From: a virus
Length of the DNA stretch: 64,000 nucleotides
Reading direction: 5' to 3' (one strand)
Virus record (IMG/VR): IMGVR_UViG_3300049218_000083
Location: 102,744 to 166,743 of that record
The notes beneath the pieces are model-generated. The model searched no databases, had not been told where the DNA came from, and saw only the letters and a list, made by a program, of their open reading frames with translations. Of the stretch, positions 53,850 to 63,000 are shown piece after piece. The number at the start of each line of letters is the position of its first letter. The stretch's first letter is position 1. The position numbers and the translations under genes were made by a program.

Positions 53850-55147
53850 CCGAACAAATGCTCCAATGAACTCTCTTCTTCAAGAGGGTGATATTTGTCA
53901 ACTAGAACCTGACCAAAATTCTGGCCAAGGAACTGATACCATTCATCCGACTCCCACATACCTGGGCTGATTCCATTCCAACCGTTTCTCCAAAGCTTGT
54001 GGTCCTGGTTCTTGCGGCGCGACTCTACAAACTGAAAGCGAGCATCTTCGTATCGTTTCTCACCCAGTTCGAGCATCTTCTCTCGCAAGTAACACACCAG
54101 GCTGATACGCTCAAGCTCGACACCCTCTTTCGCAACGATTGGGGTGTTCCCATGGATGTACTCATGGTTGGAAACCAACAACAAATCACCCGGACGAATG
54201 TTCACTGCTGCTCTGATCTCTGGGAGAATCAGATAGCCACCTTGATAGTCAAGGTTCTTGGCAACGACAGTTAGGTTCGAGAACCCAGCGGCAAAGTCGC
54301 CTGCGTCGCGGTGCGCTGCTGTACGGAAGTTCTTGTTGACAGTGATAGTCGTCAGTGGTGTTCCAGGAATCCGGAACGCTGGATCGATCTTATCCGCTGC
54401 CTCCATCTGTGCAGCATATCGCTTTGGTAAGAACTCCTTGAACGCTGAACTCAGCCGCTCCATGAATGGATAGCAAAGTTTCCAGGTGTCGAAATTCTGT
54501 GCCGTGTACGCTGTAGCTCGACCATACGGAATGCGCGGATACCGATCAAACCAGCCGGCAATACCAGAGTCGACAGGATTAGCGTAGAAGGTATCGCTGA
54601 TCAAATCAGACAACACCCACTTGGCTTCTTTGCGGACCTTCTCGAGAGGGAGGCCATAAAGACCGTTCAGCCACTGTTCAAAATCGAACTTGTGTTTCTC
54701 TTTCTCGGACGTCAACCAAACCATGCCGCGAGTGCCCTGCTTCTTGTTAGCCACGAAGCGGATCTGCTCGATGTCAGTTTTCAAGTCTGTGAAATGACTG
54801 GAGCCAAGGTCGACAAGATATTCGAGAACGTCGATTTGCTCATCAGTCACCCAGTCGCGGTTCAACAGCTTTGGGCCCAGGGAGCCAGCTGCCAGGCCAC
54901 GGTTTTGAGTGGCGTGCACAGCTCCGCGTAGACCGTCATAGGCACCGATCTGTTCAGCCTTGGTAAAGTAATTCTTGCGAAACTTCAGGATGACGTTACT
55001 TTCATCGTTCACCTGTTCAGCACCCATGGGCAGCTTGAGATATACGTCGCAGTCTTCATCCAGCAACGTATCGTAATGAGCCTCGTCTAGAAATTGACCG
55101 AGGAGGTGGTCACAATCATGTTTCTCGAGAACTAGAACTTTTGTCAT
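53846..55147 (-). CDS. TET/JBP-type 2-oxoglutarate/Fe(II) dioxygenase with a clamp-binding-like tail
   Basis: A 433-residue protein. Residues about 280-370 form a TET/JBP core: NFRTAAHRDAGDFAAGFSNL carries the HxD iron ligands, GGYLILPEIRAAVNIRPGD the central strands, YIHGNTPI the distal histidine and ERISLVCYLRE the 2-oxoglutarate arginine. Family members hydroxylate thymine or 5-methylcytosine in DNA. The C-terminus EEESSLEHLFG closely resembles that of the phage polymerase (EESTLESLFGE). Confidence 0.83.
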   Translation of the reverse strand: MTKVLVLEKHDCDHLLGQFLDEAHYDTLLDEDCDVYLKLPMGAEQVNDESNVILKFRKNYFTKAEQIGAYDGLRGAVHATQNRGLAAGSLGPKLLNRDWVTDEQIDVLEYLVDLGSSHFTDLKTDIEQIRFVANKKQGTRGMVWLTSEKEKHKFDFEQWLNGLYGLPLEKVRKEAKWVLSDLISDTFYANPVDSGIAGWFDRYPRIPYGRATAYTAQNFDTWKLCYPFMERLSSAFKEFLPKRYAAQMEAADKIDPAFRIPGTPLTTITVNKNFRTAAHRDAGDFAAGFSNLTVVAKNLDYQGGYLILPEIRAAVNIRPGDLLLVSNHEYIHGNTPIVAKEGVELERISLVCYLREKMLELGEKRYEDARFQFVESRRKNQDHKLWRNGWNGISPGMWESDEWYQFLGQNFGQVLVDKYHPLEEESSLEHLFG

Positions 55148-55168
55148 GGAATCTTCCGTAATGATGGA

Positions 55169-55190
55169 ACCCAGGCACTGACACCTGGGT
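55169..55190 (-). terminator. Stem-loop between the AAA+ and dioxygenase genes
   Basis: ACCCAGG and CCTGGGT pair around eight bases in the 202-nt intergenic region. It is followed in the minus direction by TCCATCATT, so it is either a weak terminator or a 5' leader hairpin of the dioxygenase gene. Confidence 0.4.
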
Positions 55191-55349
55191 CCCGATTCAA
55201 CCGCATATTCTGGTATATATGCGATACCACTTTCATCTACTACAATTCTATACTTTATGAAGAGTCCTGTAAAGTTACACCATCGTACCTTGTCCTCCGT
55301 TTAGAAGTTCACATCGCTATCGTCATCACCCGTATCCATCACGCTTTCG

Positions 55350-57002
55350 TCACCCGCCAGTCGCGACCAGCTTCGCCATCTCTTCAACCGTCTGGTCGAG
55401 AAGGTCGCCGGTAGCCGCGAGGATGTCCGAAGCGGAAATCGTACGCTTGATACCGAAGGCAGTCACCTCAGCACCGCCAGTGGCCTTGTTCCGGATACAA
55501 CGCACCGAGTGCTTGTATTTGGAGGAAACCGCTGCAACGTTGCGGGGATCGCCGAAAGTCATGGCAGATATGTCGAACGTGGTAGTCTTACCAGCAGCCT
55601 GACGGAGCGCGAGAAGCGCATCCTTCTTGTTACCAGCAGCCGTCGTCGCCGTCTTGGCAGGAGCCATCGGGCTGGAAGCAGGTTTCGGGGCAACAGGAGG
55701 CTGGTTAGCCGCAGCCGCATGAGCATTCTTACGCAAGGCGACCAGCGGATCCTGGGCAGTAGCCGCAGGAGCAACCTTCGCAGCCTGTGCAGGAGCCTGG
55801 GCGACGTTCTTCTGGCCAAACACGATCTTCTTGTCGAGGTCGGCGTCGATCTTCGAGTAGAAGTCCATGTAAACCGTCTTGACTTCGTTGTCGAAACGAT
55901 TCAAGCACAACTCGATGGCCTTGCGGCGAGTCTTGAAGATGCAGTAAGCACGAACGATGTGGGTCAACCGGCGAGTGGAGATCACTTCCGAGACCGAACC
56001 AGCGGCATAACCCTGGCGGATCATCTCAGCCCACTTCGCAAGGTGCGCCGCGAACTGCGTCACGTTCAGCTCAGGTTCCGGCTTCAGTTCGTTGAAGAGT
56101 TTCTCGAGAATCGACCGCTCGGTCTTCTCGCTGGGATATTCCTGCTCCACCGTGATGGCGAACCGTTCCAGGAACGCGTCGTTCAGCACGTTGGCACCGA
56201 TGAAGCGACCGTCGTCCGAGCCTTTGCCCTTGGTGTTGGCAGTAGCCATCACGTTGAAGCCAGGAGCCGGAGTGATGTACTCACCACGCTTCTTGTTGAA
56301 GTAGCCTTTGCCTTCGAGGATGGGCTGCAAGCACAGGAGGCGCTCAGAGCCATAGTCGGTTTCGTCCAGGAGAAGAACCGCGCCACGCTTCATGGCGACG
56401 ACGACCGGACCATCGCGCCACTTGGTGTCACCATTGACCAACTCGTAGGCACCGATCAGGTCGAACTCGTCAGTCTCCTTGGTGATGTTCACGCGGATCA
56501 ACTCACGCTGTGCCTCGTTACAAGCCTGGGCGACCATCAGGGTCTTACCGTTGCCGGAGAGCCCAGTGATGTAGACAGGGTAGAAAATCTTCGAGGCGAT
56601 GATTCCCTTGAGATTGTTGTAGAAGCCGAAGGGGACGTAGCCAGGCTCCTTCTCAGGGATGAAGTTATCTTTGATCACGGCAGGTTCACCATCCGTGATG
56701 TGGAGAACGTTAGCAACCGCTGTGGCGACCATGTTTTCGTTGGCCGCCTCGCGCACCACGTTGGCCGGATGCAAGAAACGGGAGTCGGTGGCGTCACCTG
56801 CCACGCGGAACTTGCCCCAACCAGCCTTGTATGTATCGGCGGCGAGGAACCGGGGATTCTTGTAGCCTTTGGCTTTCACGAAGTCATCGACCTGTTTAGA
56901 GGTCACGATATCGGTGCCGTAGAAGGCAGAGATTTCGGCGCAGAACTGCTTCTGCTGCGCTTCATCGTAGGATCGGGATTTAACAGTCACTTCAGTCTCC
57001 AT
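55350..57002 (-). CDS. CobS/MoxR-like AAA+ ATPase
   Basis: A 550-residue protein. The AAA+ core (residues about 130-350) has Walker A ITGLSGNGKTLM, Walker B VLLLDETDYG, sensor FNVMATANTKG and FLERFAI, as in CobS/MoxR proteins. A long alanine/proline-rich linker leads to a small C-terminal domain. It is followed in another frame by an acidic tail (see findings). Its partner is the CobT-like VWA protein upstream. Such pairs act as metal-insertion or protein-remodelling machines elsewhere. Confidence 0.85.
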   Translation of the reverse strand: METEVTVKSRSYDEAQQKQFCAEISAFYGTDIVTSKQVDDFVKAKGYKNPRFLAADTYKAGWGKFRVAGDATDSRFLHPANVVREAANENMVATAVANVLHITDGEPAVIKDNFIPEKEPGYVPFGFYNNLKGIIASKIFYPVYITGLSGNGKTLMVAQACNEAQRELIRVNITKETDEFDLIGAYELVNGDTKWRDGPVVVAMKRGAVLLLDETDYGSERLLCLQPILEGKGYFNKKRGEYITPAPGFNVMATANTKGKGSDDGRFIGANVLNDAFLERFAITVEQEYPSEKTERSILEKLFNELKPEPELNVTQFAAHLAKWAEMIRQGYAAGSVSEVISTRRLTHIVRAYCIFKTRRKAIELCLNRFDNEVKTVYMDFYSKIDADLDKKIVFGQKNVAQAPAQAAKVAPAATAQDPLVALRKNAHAAAANQPPVAPKPASSPMAPAKTATTAAGNKKDALLALRQAAGKTTTFDISAMTFGDPRNVAAVSSKYKHSVRCIRNKATGGAEVTAFGIKRTISASDILAATGDLLDQTVEEMAKLVATGG

Positions 57003-57043
57003 AAAGTAAGTTCACCAGGCCAGTAGTTTGAGGGTTAGTGTTA

Positions 57044-57068
57044 CGATAAGAAAGAGGCGCAGTTATCG
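57044..57068 (-). promoter_or_regulatory. Conserved leader hairpin, copy 3
   Basis: CGATAA and TTATCG pair perfectly around CTGCGCCTCTTTC, the same loop as copy 1, 42 nt upstream of the AAA+ gene start. Confidence 0.5.
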
Positions 57069-57071
57069 TTT

Positions 57072-59402
57072 TTACAATCCCTCGGCGACTTCGGCGGCGA
57101 ACTCGCGGACGATAGTCTTCACGTTCTTTTTCTGGTTCATGTGGTGGTTAAAGCTGGACTGGGCAGCTTCCTGGGACATTCCAACGCTGACCCGCAATTC
57201 CGCCTTGTAAGTCATCTTGGCGGTGTCGATGTAGTAGTAGCTATCATAGCCGAGGTCCGGAGTCGAGACCCAGCCGTTCTCCTGAAGACGCTTGGTCAGC
57301 TCCCGTGCTTTCGGAGCCAGCGTTGGGTTTCGGCCGATCTTCATAGTGATGATAGCAGAGTCGCCGAAGAAGTAGCCGATATGGCGGCAACCAGTAATCT
57401 GGCCAACCAGCTTGGTCAGCGCAACCTGATACGGAACAAACGGCGAGATGGTATTGTCCGGCAACTGGCTCAGTTTGGTCTTCGGGTCAATCAAGCCGAA
57501 GATCGTTTTCTGCCGCTCAGAGTGAGACATACGACCCTGCTCATCACCGAAGCTGATGAAGCCATCACCGTCACCGTCGGTCAAGTGAATCACACTGGTG
57601 ATATCCACCTTGTGATTATTCTTGAACTCCTCGATTATTTGACGAGAAGCAAGCAGCATGTGCATGTAGGGAGTGCCGCCAGTCTGGTAACCCATGGTAG
57701 CAATGTTCACCGCCCAGTTAGGATTCTTCGTGAGAATGTCTTTCACAGTTTGATCGCGGTTGGAAGAATTACCGATCTGGGCCAGCGCGTGGAGCATGTT
57801 CATCGCACGCTGATAGTTGGAACCACGCAGATTCGAAGAGAACATATGGCGAAGGTTGAATCCACTGCAGTAAGAGCGCTCCGCGAGCATCACACCGTTG
57901 GTACGGTTGGCCTGGATCAACGATCCGCCAGTCGAGTAGTTGTAGCTATGCTGGTCACCGAAACCGTAAACGTCGAACGGGATGTTCACACGCTTGCAGA
58001 AGGTCGTCAGGATCAGCATCTGTTCAACGATCTCCTTGATGATTGGGTCCATCGAGCCACTCAGGTCCAGGAACAGAATCATGCCGTGGGACTTGCCCTT
58101 GGTCACCGTGGTGATCTTACGGAAGATGTCATTCGTGAACTTGTAGCGGTTCAGCTTCTTGTCATCCAACTCGCCGGTCTTGGCGGTCAGCTGGCGCGCA
58201 TACTGGTTGGCGTTTTTGCGCATCTCGAATTCTTTCACCAACATGTCGATGTAGTTCTTGTTGCGACGAAGGAACGCAGTATGGAGTTGCGCACACAGGG
58301 TGCCGAAGTTGTAACCCTCGGCAGAACAAGCACGACCGAACTCTGTCTCGAACCGTTCCAGAACAACCTTGTGAGGAACGATACAACGCTTCAGGTCAAC
58401 CTTCGGCAAGTCGGCGTAGATAATCTGGGGAGCGCTGCTGTTGATCAGGTCGTCTTCCATCTTACGCTGGGCAGCATCAGTTATGGAGTCCGGCTCCGGC
58501 GTCGAATCACGCTCTTCCTTGCTCAGGCCAGCGCCAGGAGCGCTCGGGCCATCTTCCACTTCACCCTCGCCGTCAGCGTCGCCATCAGATTCACCATCGG
58601 CATCGCCGTCAGATTCTTCATCACCCTCATCCCCATCACCAGAGCCTTCGCCGTCGGCGTCATCGCCGTCGCTCTCGTCTTCACCGTCATCGGGATCCGT
58701 AGAGCCAGCCTCGGTTTCGCCTTCTTCGTCACCCTCACCTTCGTCGCCCGACTCACCAGCTTCTTCCTCGTCGCCGGCATCGTCTTTCTCTTCCTTCTTT
58801 TCCTGTTTCTTCTGCTCGTCCTTGGCCTGATACTTTTGGAAGTCGTAGATCTCGCGAGCGAGCTCAGCAACTTCATCCCAAGTCTCGACGGTGGCCACAC
58901 GGTCAACGAACTTCTTTTCGGCAGGTGAGAACTCGACCAGCACAGACGCGCCGATCTTGAAGTAAAGGTTGATTCGGTCGATCAGACCCAGCTTCGAGAG
59001 GTCCTTGATCTTCTTCACACCGAAAAGGTCACGGTCGGCCAGAGCCTGATAAGCTTCGGCGAACGGTTTCCGCAGGCCAGGATACTTGCGCTTAACGATT
59101 TTCTCAATACGCGCATCCTCGACCACGTTGAGGAACCGTTTGATATTCTTGCGCTTCGTGTCATACACGATGGCGTCATGCCAGCCATCGGCAGGCGTGT
59201 GCAGCGCGTGGGAGATCTCATGACCCATCAGAAGGTCATAGATGTTAGTGTCCATGTCTTTCCAAACCGGGCAGTGAAGCACGCGGTTCTTCAGGTCGAA
59301 CTTCGCGGTGCGGATCTGGCGGTGGTGGACGGTGATATTCTCGGCAGCCATCAGCTTGGCTAGAACAGACTTGTTAGAGGTCAGGTCAGTTTGCTTTTTC
59401 AT
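57072..59402 (-). CDS. Zincin plus von Willebrand A protein, CobT-like
   Basis: A 776-residue protein. The N-terminal part has MGHEISHALHTPADGWHD near residue 68, an HExxH zinc site. Residues about 205-300 are an extremely acidic D/E/G/S linker. The C-terminal part is a VWA domain with ILFLDLSGSMDP and HLTDGDGDG (MIDAS). The CobT-like VWA and the downstream CobS-like AAA+ ATPase are a typical pair. G+C content and codon use are visibly higher than in neighbouring genes. Confidence 0.85.
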   Translation of the reverse strand: MKKQTDLTSNKSVLAKLMAAENITVHHRQIRTAKFDLKNRVLHCPVWKDMDTNIYDLLMGHEISHALHTPADGWHDAIVYDTKRKNIKRFLNVVEDARIEKIVKRKYPGLRKPFAEAYQALADRDLFGVKKIKDLSKLGLIDRINLYFKIGASVLVEFSPAEKKFVDRVATVETWDEVAELAREIYDFQKYQAKDEQKKQEKKEEKDDAGDEEEAGESGDEGEGDEEGETEAGSTDPDDGEDESDGDDADGEGSGDGDEGDEESDGDADGESDGDADGEGEVEDGPSAPGAGLSKEERDSTPEPDSITDAAQRKMEDDLINSSAPQIIYADLPKVDLKRCIVPHKVVLERFETEFGRACSAEGYNFGTLCAQLHTAFLRRNKNYIDMLVKEFEMRKNANQYARQLTAKTGELDDKKLNRYKFTNDIFRKITTVTKGKSHGMILFLDLSGSMDPIIKEIVEQMLILTTFCKRVNIPFDVYGFGDQHSYNYSTGGSLIQANRTNGVMLAERSYCSGFNLRHMFSSNLRGSNYQRAMNMLHALAQIGNSSNRDQTVKDILTKNPNWAVNIATMGYQTGGTPYMHMLLASRQIIEEFKNNHKVDITSVIHLTDGDGDGFISFGDEQGRMSHSERQKTIFGLIDPKTKLSQLPDNTISPFVPYQVALTKLVGQITGCRHIGYFFGDSAIITMKIGRNPTLAPKARELTKRLQENGWVSTPDLGYDSYYYIDTAKMTYKAELRVSVGMSQEAAQSSFNHHMNQKKNVKTIVREFAAEVAEGL

Positions 59403-59458
59403 GACTCAAATCTACCCTAGTCATTACGAAAAGGGTAGACCCAACTCGCCGAAAAGTG

Positions 59459-60193
59459 TTAACTGGCGCTCGTTTCTTCGATGACAGTCGGCGTTGTGAT
59501 CGTCACGCTTGGCAATTCGATCGTCACATCCGGTATGGATAGGTTGATTTGTTTCTGCAGTTCCTGCGCCTGACGCTCAGCCGCAACCTTGGCCATTGCC
59601 TTCTGGATAGCAAAGTTCTTGGCTTGCTGGATGCGCTGCTTCTCGAGCTTCTTCAGATTCGTCTTGACTTTCCCCTTTGCCTTGTCCAGCGTGTAGCGGT
59701 TGACGAGACTTATGTACACGACTCCATTCAAATGGTCCAATTCGTGTTGGAAAGTCCGAGACGTCAAACCTTGAAACTTGCTCTCACGCAACGCACCAGA
59801 GAAGTCTTGGTATTGGACGTTGATTGTTTCCGGACGCTTGATCATCAGGAACAATCCTTTCCATGATAAGCAACCTTCTTCGAACGCGGTCTCACCTTCA
59901 GCTGATATGATCTTTGGGTTGAAACAAGCGAAACCATTTCCATCCGGTGATCCCATGACGAACACTCGGTATGGTAAACCGATCTGAGGTGCGGCCAATC
60001 CTACACCATAATTCTTCACCATGGTTTCGAGCATCGAGATAGCGAGGAACTTTGGATCAATCGGTGGGTTGGCAAAGTCAAACTCTGGCGTTTGCTGATG
60101 AAGCACTTCCGAGTCGTTCGGGACCAATGGGTAGATGGCATACTCATATTCGATGCCTTCTGCAGTCTTCTTGTACTTTACCGGCTCACTCAT
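59459..60193 (-). CDS. def: Peptide deformylase with C-terminal extension
   Basis: A 244-residue protein. GVGLAAPQIGLP, EGCLSW and QHELDHLNGVVY (HExxH) are the three deformylase motifs with all metal ligands. The last ~65 residues form a charged coiled coil and a valine/threonine-rich tail beyond the usual enzyme. It removes formyl groups from new proteins. Confidence 0.93.
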   Translation of the reverse strand: MSEPVKYKKTAEGIEYEYAIYPLVPNDSEVLHQQTPEFDFANPPIDPKFLAISMLETMVKNYGVGLAAPQIGLPYRVFVMGSPDGNGFACFNPKIISAEGETAFEEGCLSWKGLFLMIKRPETINVQYQDFSGALRESKFQGLTSRTFQHELDHLNGVVYISLVNRYTLDKAKGKVKTNLKKLEKQRIQQAKNFAIQKAMAKVAAERQAQELQKQINLSIPDVTIELPSVTITTPTVIEETSAS

Positions 60194-61914
60194 TATTCCT
60201 CCAAGTCAACTATTTCTGAGAAGCTATTTCGTTTCTCAAATCGTATCGTGCTATCGAACTTGTCATGTAGCAACTCACGGTGCGAAATGACGAAGACATT
60301 AGACCCTGATGGTAACGCGGAAAGCATCTGTAATACTAGATCCGCACCTGCACCATCAAGCGAACTGTCGAAAATTTCATCCAGGATCAACAAGTTGGTG
60401 TTCATAGAATTCTTCAGCTTTGCGACTGCTCTCCAGGCGAACAAGAGTGCAATGTCGATCTTTTGCTTTTCACCTTCGCTGAAACTATCATATGTGAACT
60501 GGTCACGGTGCCGGCTCTTTATCGTTTCTTCAAACTCCTCGTTCAACTCGAAGTTGACGAAGAAGTCCATGGATGCCAGGTACTTGTTCACAAGGTTGTT
60601 GATGACAGGCAAATACTGCTTGATGATTTGCGCCTTGATTCCACCATCCTTGAGCAAGTTGACTGCCACCTCATAATACGCTCGGTCTTCGAGTATCTCA
60701 GCGCGTTTCTCGTTGGCGGTTTTCAGAGTGTCGATCAGCTTGTTAGACGTATCCACCATATCATCGCTGATGACTCGCTTGGTCTTCAGGTCCTCGATCT
60801 TCTTCTCAGTCTGGACTATGAACTCGCGCGTTGTCTCAATTGAGGAAAGATGAGAAGCTTTCTGACGTTTGAAAGTCGCGATCTGATCCTCAATCTTCAT
60901 TATCTCGAGAAGCTTGGCGTCGATCTTGGTCTTGTGTTTCTTGGCAGAAATCTTCATGTCAGAGTATTCAGTGCGTTTCGCAGTCGCCTCGGCAATGACC
61001 TTATCGCGCATCTCACGACTCATTTCTTGCCTACATGTCGGACAGCTTTCGTTCTTACCGTAGAAATCCAGATCATGGTTGCACTTACTGATCTTGTTCT
61101 CGAGGGTTGTCAGCGTCTTTTCTATCAGCTGACGTTTCCCTTCGGCTGTGATACGCTCCAAAGCTTTATTCCGAAGGTCATCTATCTTGCGGTCAAACTC
61201 TTCAATGACTGCTTGGTATGTGTCGATCTTTTCCTTGCGCTCGTAAATTTCTTCTTCCAGTGCTTTGATGGCTTCCTGGTTATTCTTTTGAGCATCCGCA
61301 ACATACTTCTTCTGCAACTCAATCTGAGCCTTGGTCGACTCCAACAGGTTCTTGTTTGCTGCAAGTGCTTCTTTGGCTGCTGTGAAAAACTCCTTGGCAA
61401 CCTTGTTCATGCTGGAGAAGATCTCGATGTCGAGTAGGTTCTCGATAATCAGACGGCGATCCTCAGCCTTCAGTTTCATGAACGGGATGAAACTCTTTGA
61501 TCCAAGGATTACGATCTGAGTGAACGCACGATGATTGAACTTCAGCATCGTGTTCTCAAGATGCGTCTGATAGTCCTTGCTGATAGCTTCCTGATCAACC
61601 AACTGACCATCGATTCGGATTTCAAATATGTTTGGGCTGATGCCGCGACGTATGAAATACTTTTTGACACCGACGCGGAACTCTAGCTCGACCAGACAAT
61701 CTTTCTGGTTGATGCTGTTGACTAGGTTGGGCTTGTTGATCTTGCGGAATGGCTTACCAAACAGCGCGAACGTCAGTGCGTCCAGCATAGTGCTCTTTCC
61801 GTGGCCGTTCTTTCCTACAACCAACGTGGTTGCTTTGCTGCAGAGATCTACCTCTGTGAAAACATTACCAGTGGAAAGGAAATTCTTCCAGCGTATCTTC
61901 TCGAAAACTATCAT
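60193..61914 (-). CDS. SbcC/Rad50-like recombination ATPase (gp46 type)
   Basis: A 573-residue protein with Walker A GKNGHGKSTMLDAL near residue 33, long coiled coils around a CPTC zinc hook (about residue 295), and the signature FSEGEKQKIDIALLFAW plus LLILDEIFDSSLD. It acts with gp47 to resect DNA ends. Its start overlaps the gp47 stop by 4 nt. Confidence 0.95.
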   Translation of the reverse strand: MIVFEKIRWKNFLSTGNVFTEVDLCSKATTLVVGKNGHGKSTMLDALTFALFGKPFRKINKPNLVNSINQKDCLVELEFRVGVKKYFIRRGISPNIFEIRIDGQLVDQEAISKDYQTHLENTMLKFNHRAFTQIVILGSKSFIPFMKLKAEDRRLIIENLLDIEIFSSMNKVAKEFFTAAKEALAANKNLLESTKAQIELQKKYVADAQKNNQEAIKALEEEIYERKEKIDTYQAVIEEFDRKIDDLRNKALERITAEGKRQLIEKTLTTLENKISKCNHDLDFYGKNESCPTCRQEMSREMRDKVIAEATAKRTEYSDMKISAKKHKTKIDAKLLEIMKIEDQIATFKRQKASHLSSIETTREFIVQTEKKIEDLKTKRVISDDMVDTSNKLIDTLKTANEKRAEILEDRAYYEVAVNLLKDGGIKAQIIKQYLPVINNLVNKYLASMDFFVNFELNEEFEETIKSRHRDQFTYDSFSEGEKQKIDIALLFAWRAVAKLKNSMNTNLLILDEIFDSSLDGAGADLVLQMLSALPSGSNVFVISHRELLHDKFDSTIRFEKRNSFSEIVDLEE

Positions 61915-62987
61915 GCGTTCTCTTTTGACTGCGCTTCGTGATAGATCTTACGCATCACTGACTTCATCTTGTTCTTATCAAGTTTGGTCTCGATGCTGTC
62001 GACGTATGTGTCGAGCAGATTGTGAGTGCTTTGCGCCTGATCGACAGTCTCATCCATCAGATCAGAGATTGTGTTATAATCAGTGAAGTCTTCAACAATC
62101 GAGAGATCCGCGGGTTCCGCATCATAAAAATTGCTAATGAACCGATCAAATAGCATTGTACTGTTTTTATTCTTGACGATAACTTTGACATAGCGATCCT
62201 TGTACTCGGCATACTCCTTGCCGTCAATAGTGTCTACAGTTTCTTTGTCGTCATCATAGACGATCTTGTGAAACATCTTGTATGGGTTCTCAATGAACTT
62301 CAGTTCTCGTGTTTCAGTGTCAAAAATGTGGAAGCCACGAGGATCTTCCCAATCCGCCCAAGTCATTTCTCCCGGCGAACCCACATAATAAATTTGACCG
62401 TCAGAAGACTTATGATGAAAATGTCCGGAGACAACCAAATCATATCGAGCAAACAATTCACGTTTCGTTTCTCCGTGCCAGGTGATTCCTGATTCCATTG
62501 CAAATCCATCGATCTCAAAGTGTCCAAAGCAGACAGACGACTTGCTGTCCGCGATGAACTTCATGATCTCTTCCTTGTTGTCTGTACAGATCCAAGGAAT
62601 GAAGTCAACCAACACACCATCGAACACCATCCTGGTTGGTTCCTTAATGATGTCGATTCCCAAACCATATTCACCAAGTGTTAGCTCTGGGGAATTTACT
62701 CTAAGTGTATTTTTCAGATACACGTCATGATTCCCAAGATACGTTATCAGATTCAACTTGCCATCTACAAACTCATCGAAGAAATATCCTCTACACTTCT
62801 GCAGCGTATCAAAATTGATGAACTTACGACGATCAAACAAATCACCTGTTTGAATGACTTGTTTGATTCCCATGGACTTGATAGTCGGGAAGAACAGCTC
62901 CTGATAGAACCTCGCATACAACTCATGGAAGACCCTTGAGTCATTGCGCATGCCGAAATGTGTATCACCTAGGATGGCTATTTTCAT
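61911..62987 (-). CDS. SbcD/Mre11-like nuclease (gp47 type)
   Basis: A 358-residue protein with the phosphoesterase motifs ILGDTHFG, TGDLFDRR, YLGNHDVY, CFGHFEID and VSGHFHHKS in order. Nuclease partner of gp46. Confidence 0.95.
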   Translation of the reverse strand: MKIAILGDTHFGMRNDSRVFHELYARFYQELFFPTIKSMGIKQVIQTGDLFDRRKFINFDTLQKCRGYFFDEFVDGKLNLITYLGNHDVYLKNTLRVNSPELTLGEYGLGIDIIKEPTRMVFDGVLVDFIPWICTDNKEEIMKFIADSKSSVCFGHFEIDGFAMESGITWHGETKRELFARYDLVVSGHFHHKSSDGQIYYVGSPGEMTWADWEDPRGFHIFDTETRELKFIENPYKMFHKIVYDDDKETVDTIDGKEYAEYKDRYVKVIVKNKNSTMLFDRFISNFYDAEPADLSIVEDFTDYNTISDLMDETVDQAQSTHNLLDTYVDSIETKLDKNKMKSVMRKIYHEAQSKENA

Positions 62988-62992
62988 CTTCT

Positions 62993-62998
62993 ATTATA
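62993..62998 (-). promoter_or_regulatory. Sigma70-like -10 box upstream of gp47
   Basis: TATAATAGAA on the minus strand a few bases upstream of the gp47 ATG, so close that the transcript would be nearly leaderless, or the match is chance. Confidence 0.3.
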
Positions 62999-63000
62999 GC

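Noticed and set aside
55509-58928. Two very long plus-strand ORFs (505 and 595 codons) opposite the AAA+ and zincin-VWA genes
   Set aside because: They are antisense shadows caused by high third-position G+C of the real genes. They lack recognisable domains and ribosome-binding sites, while the minus-strand proteins have clear AAA+, HExxH and VWA motifs.
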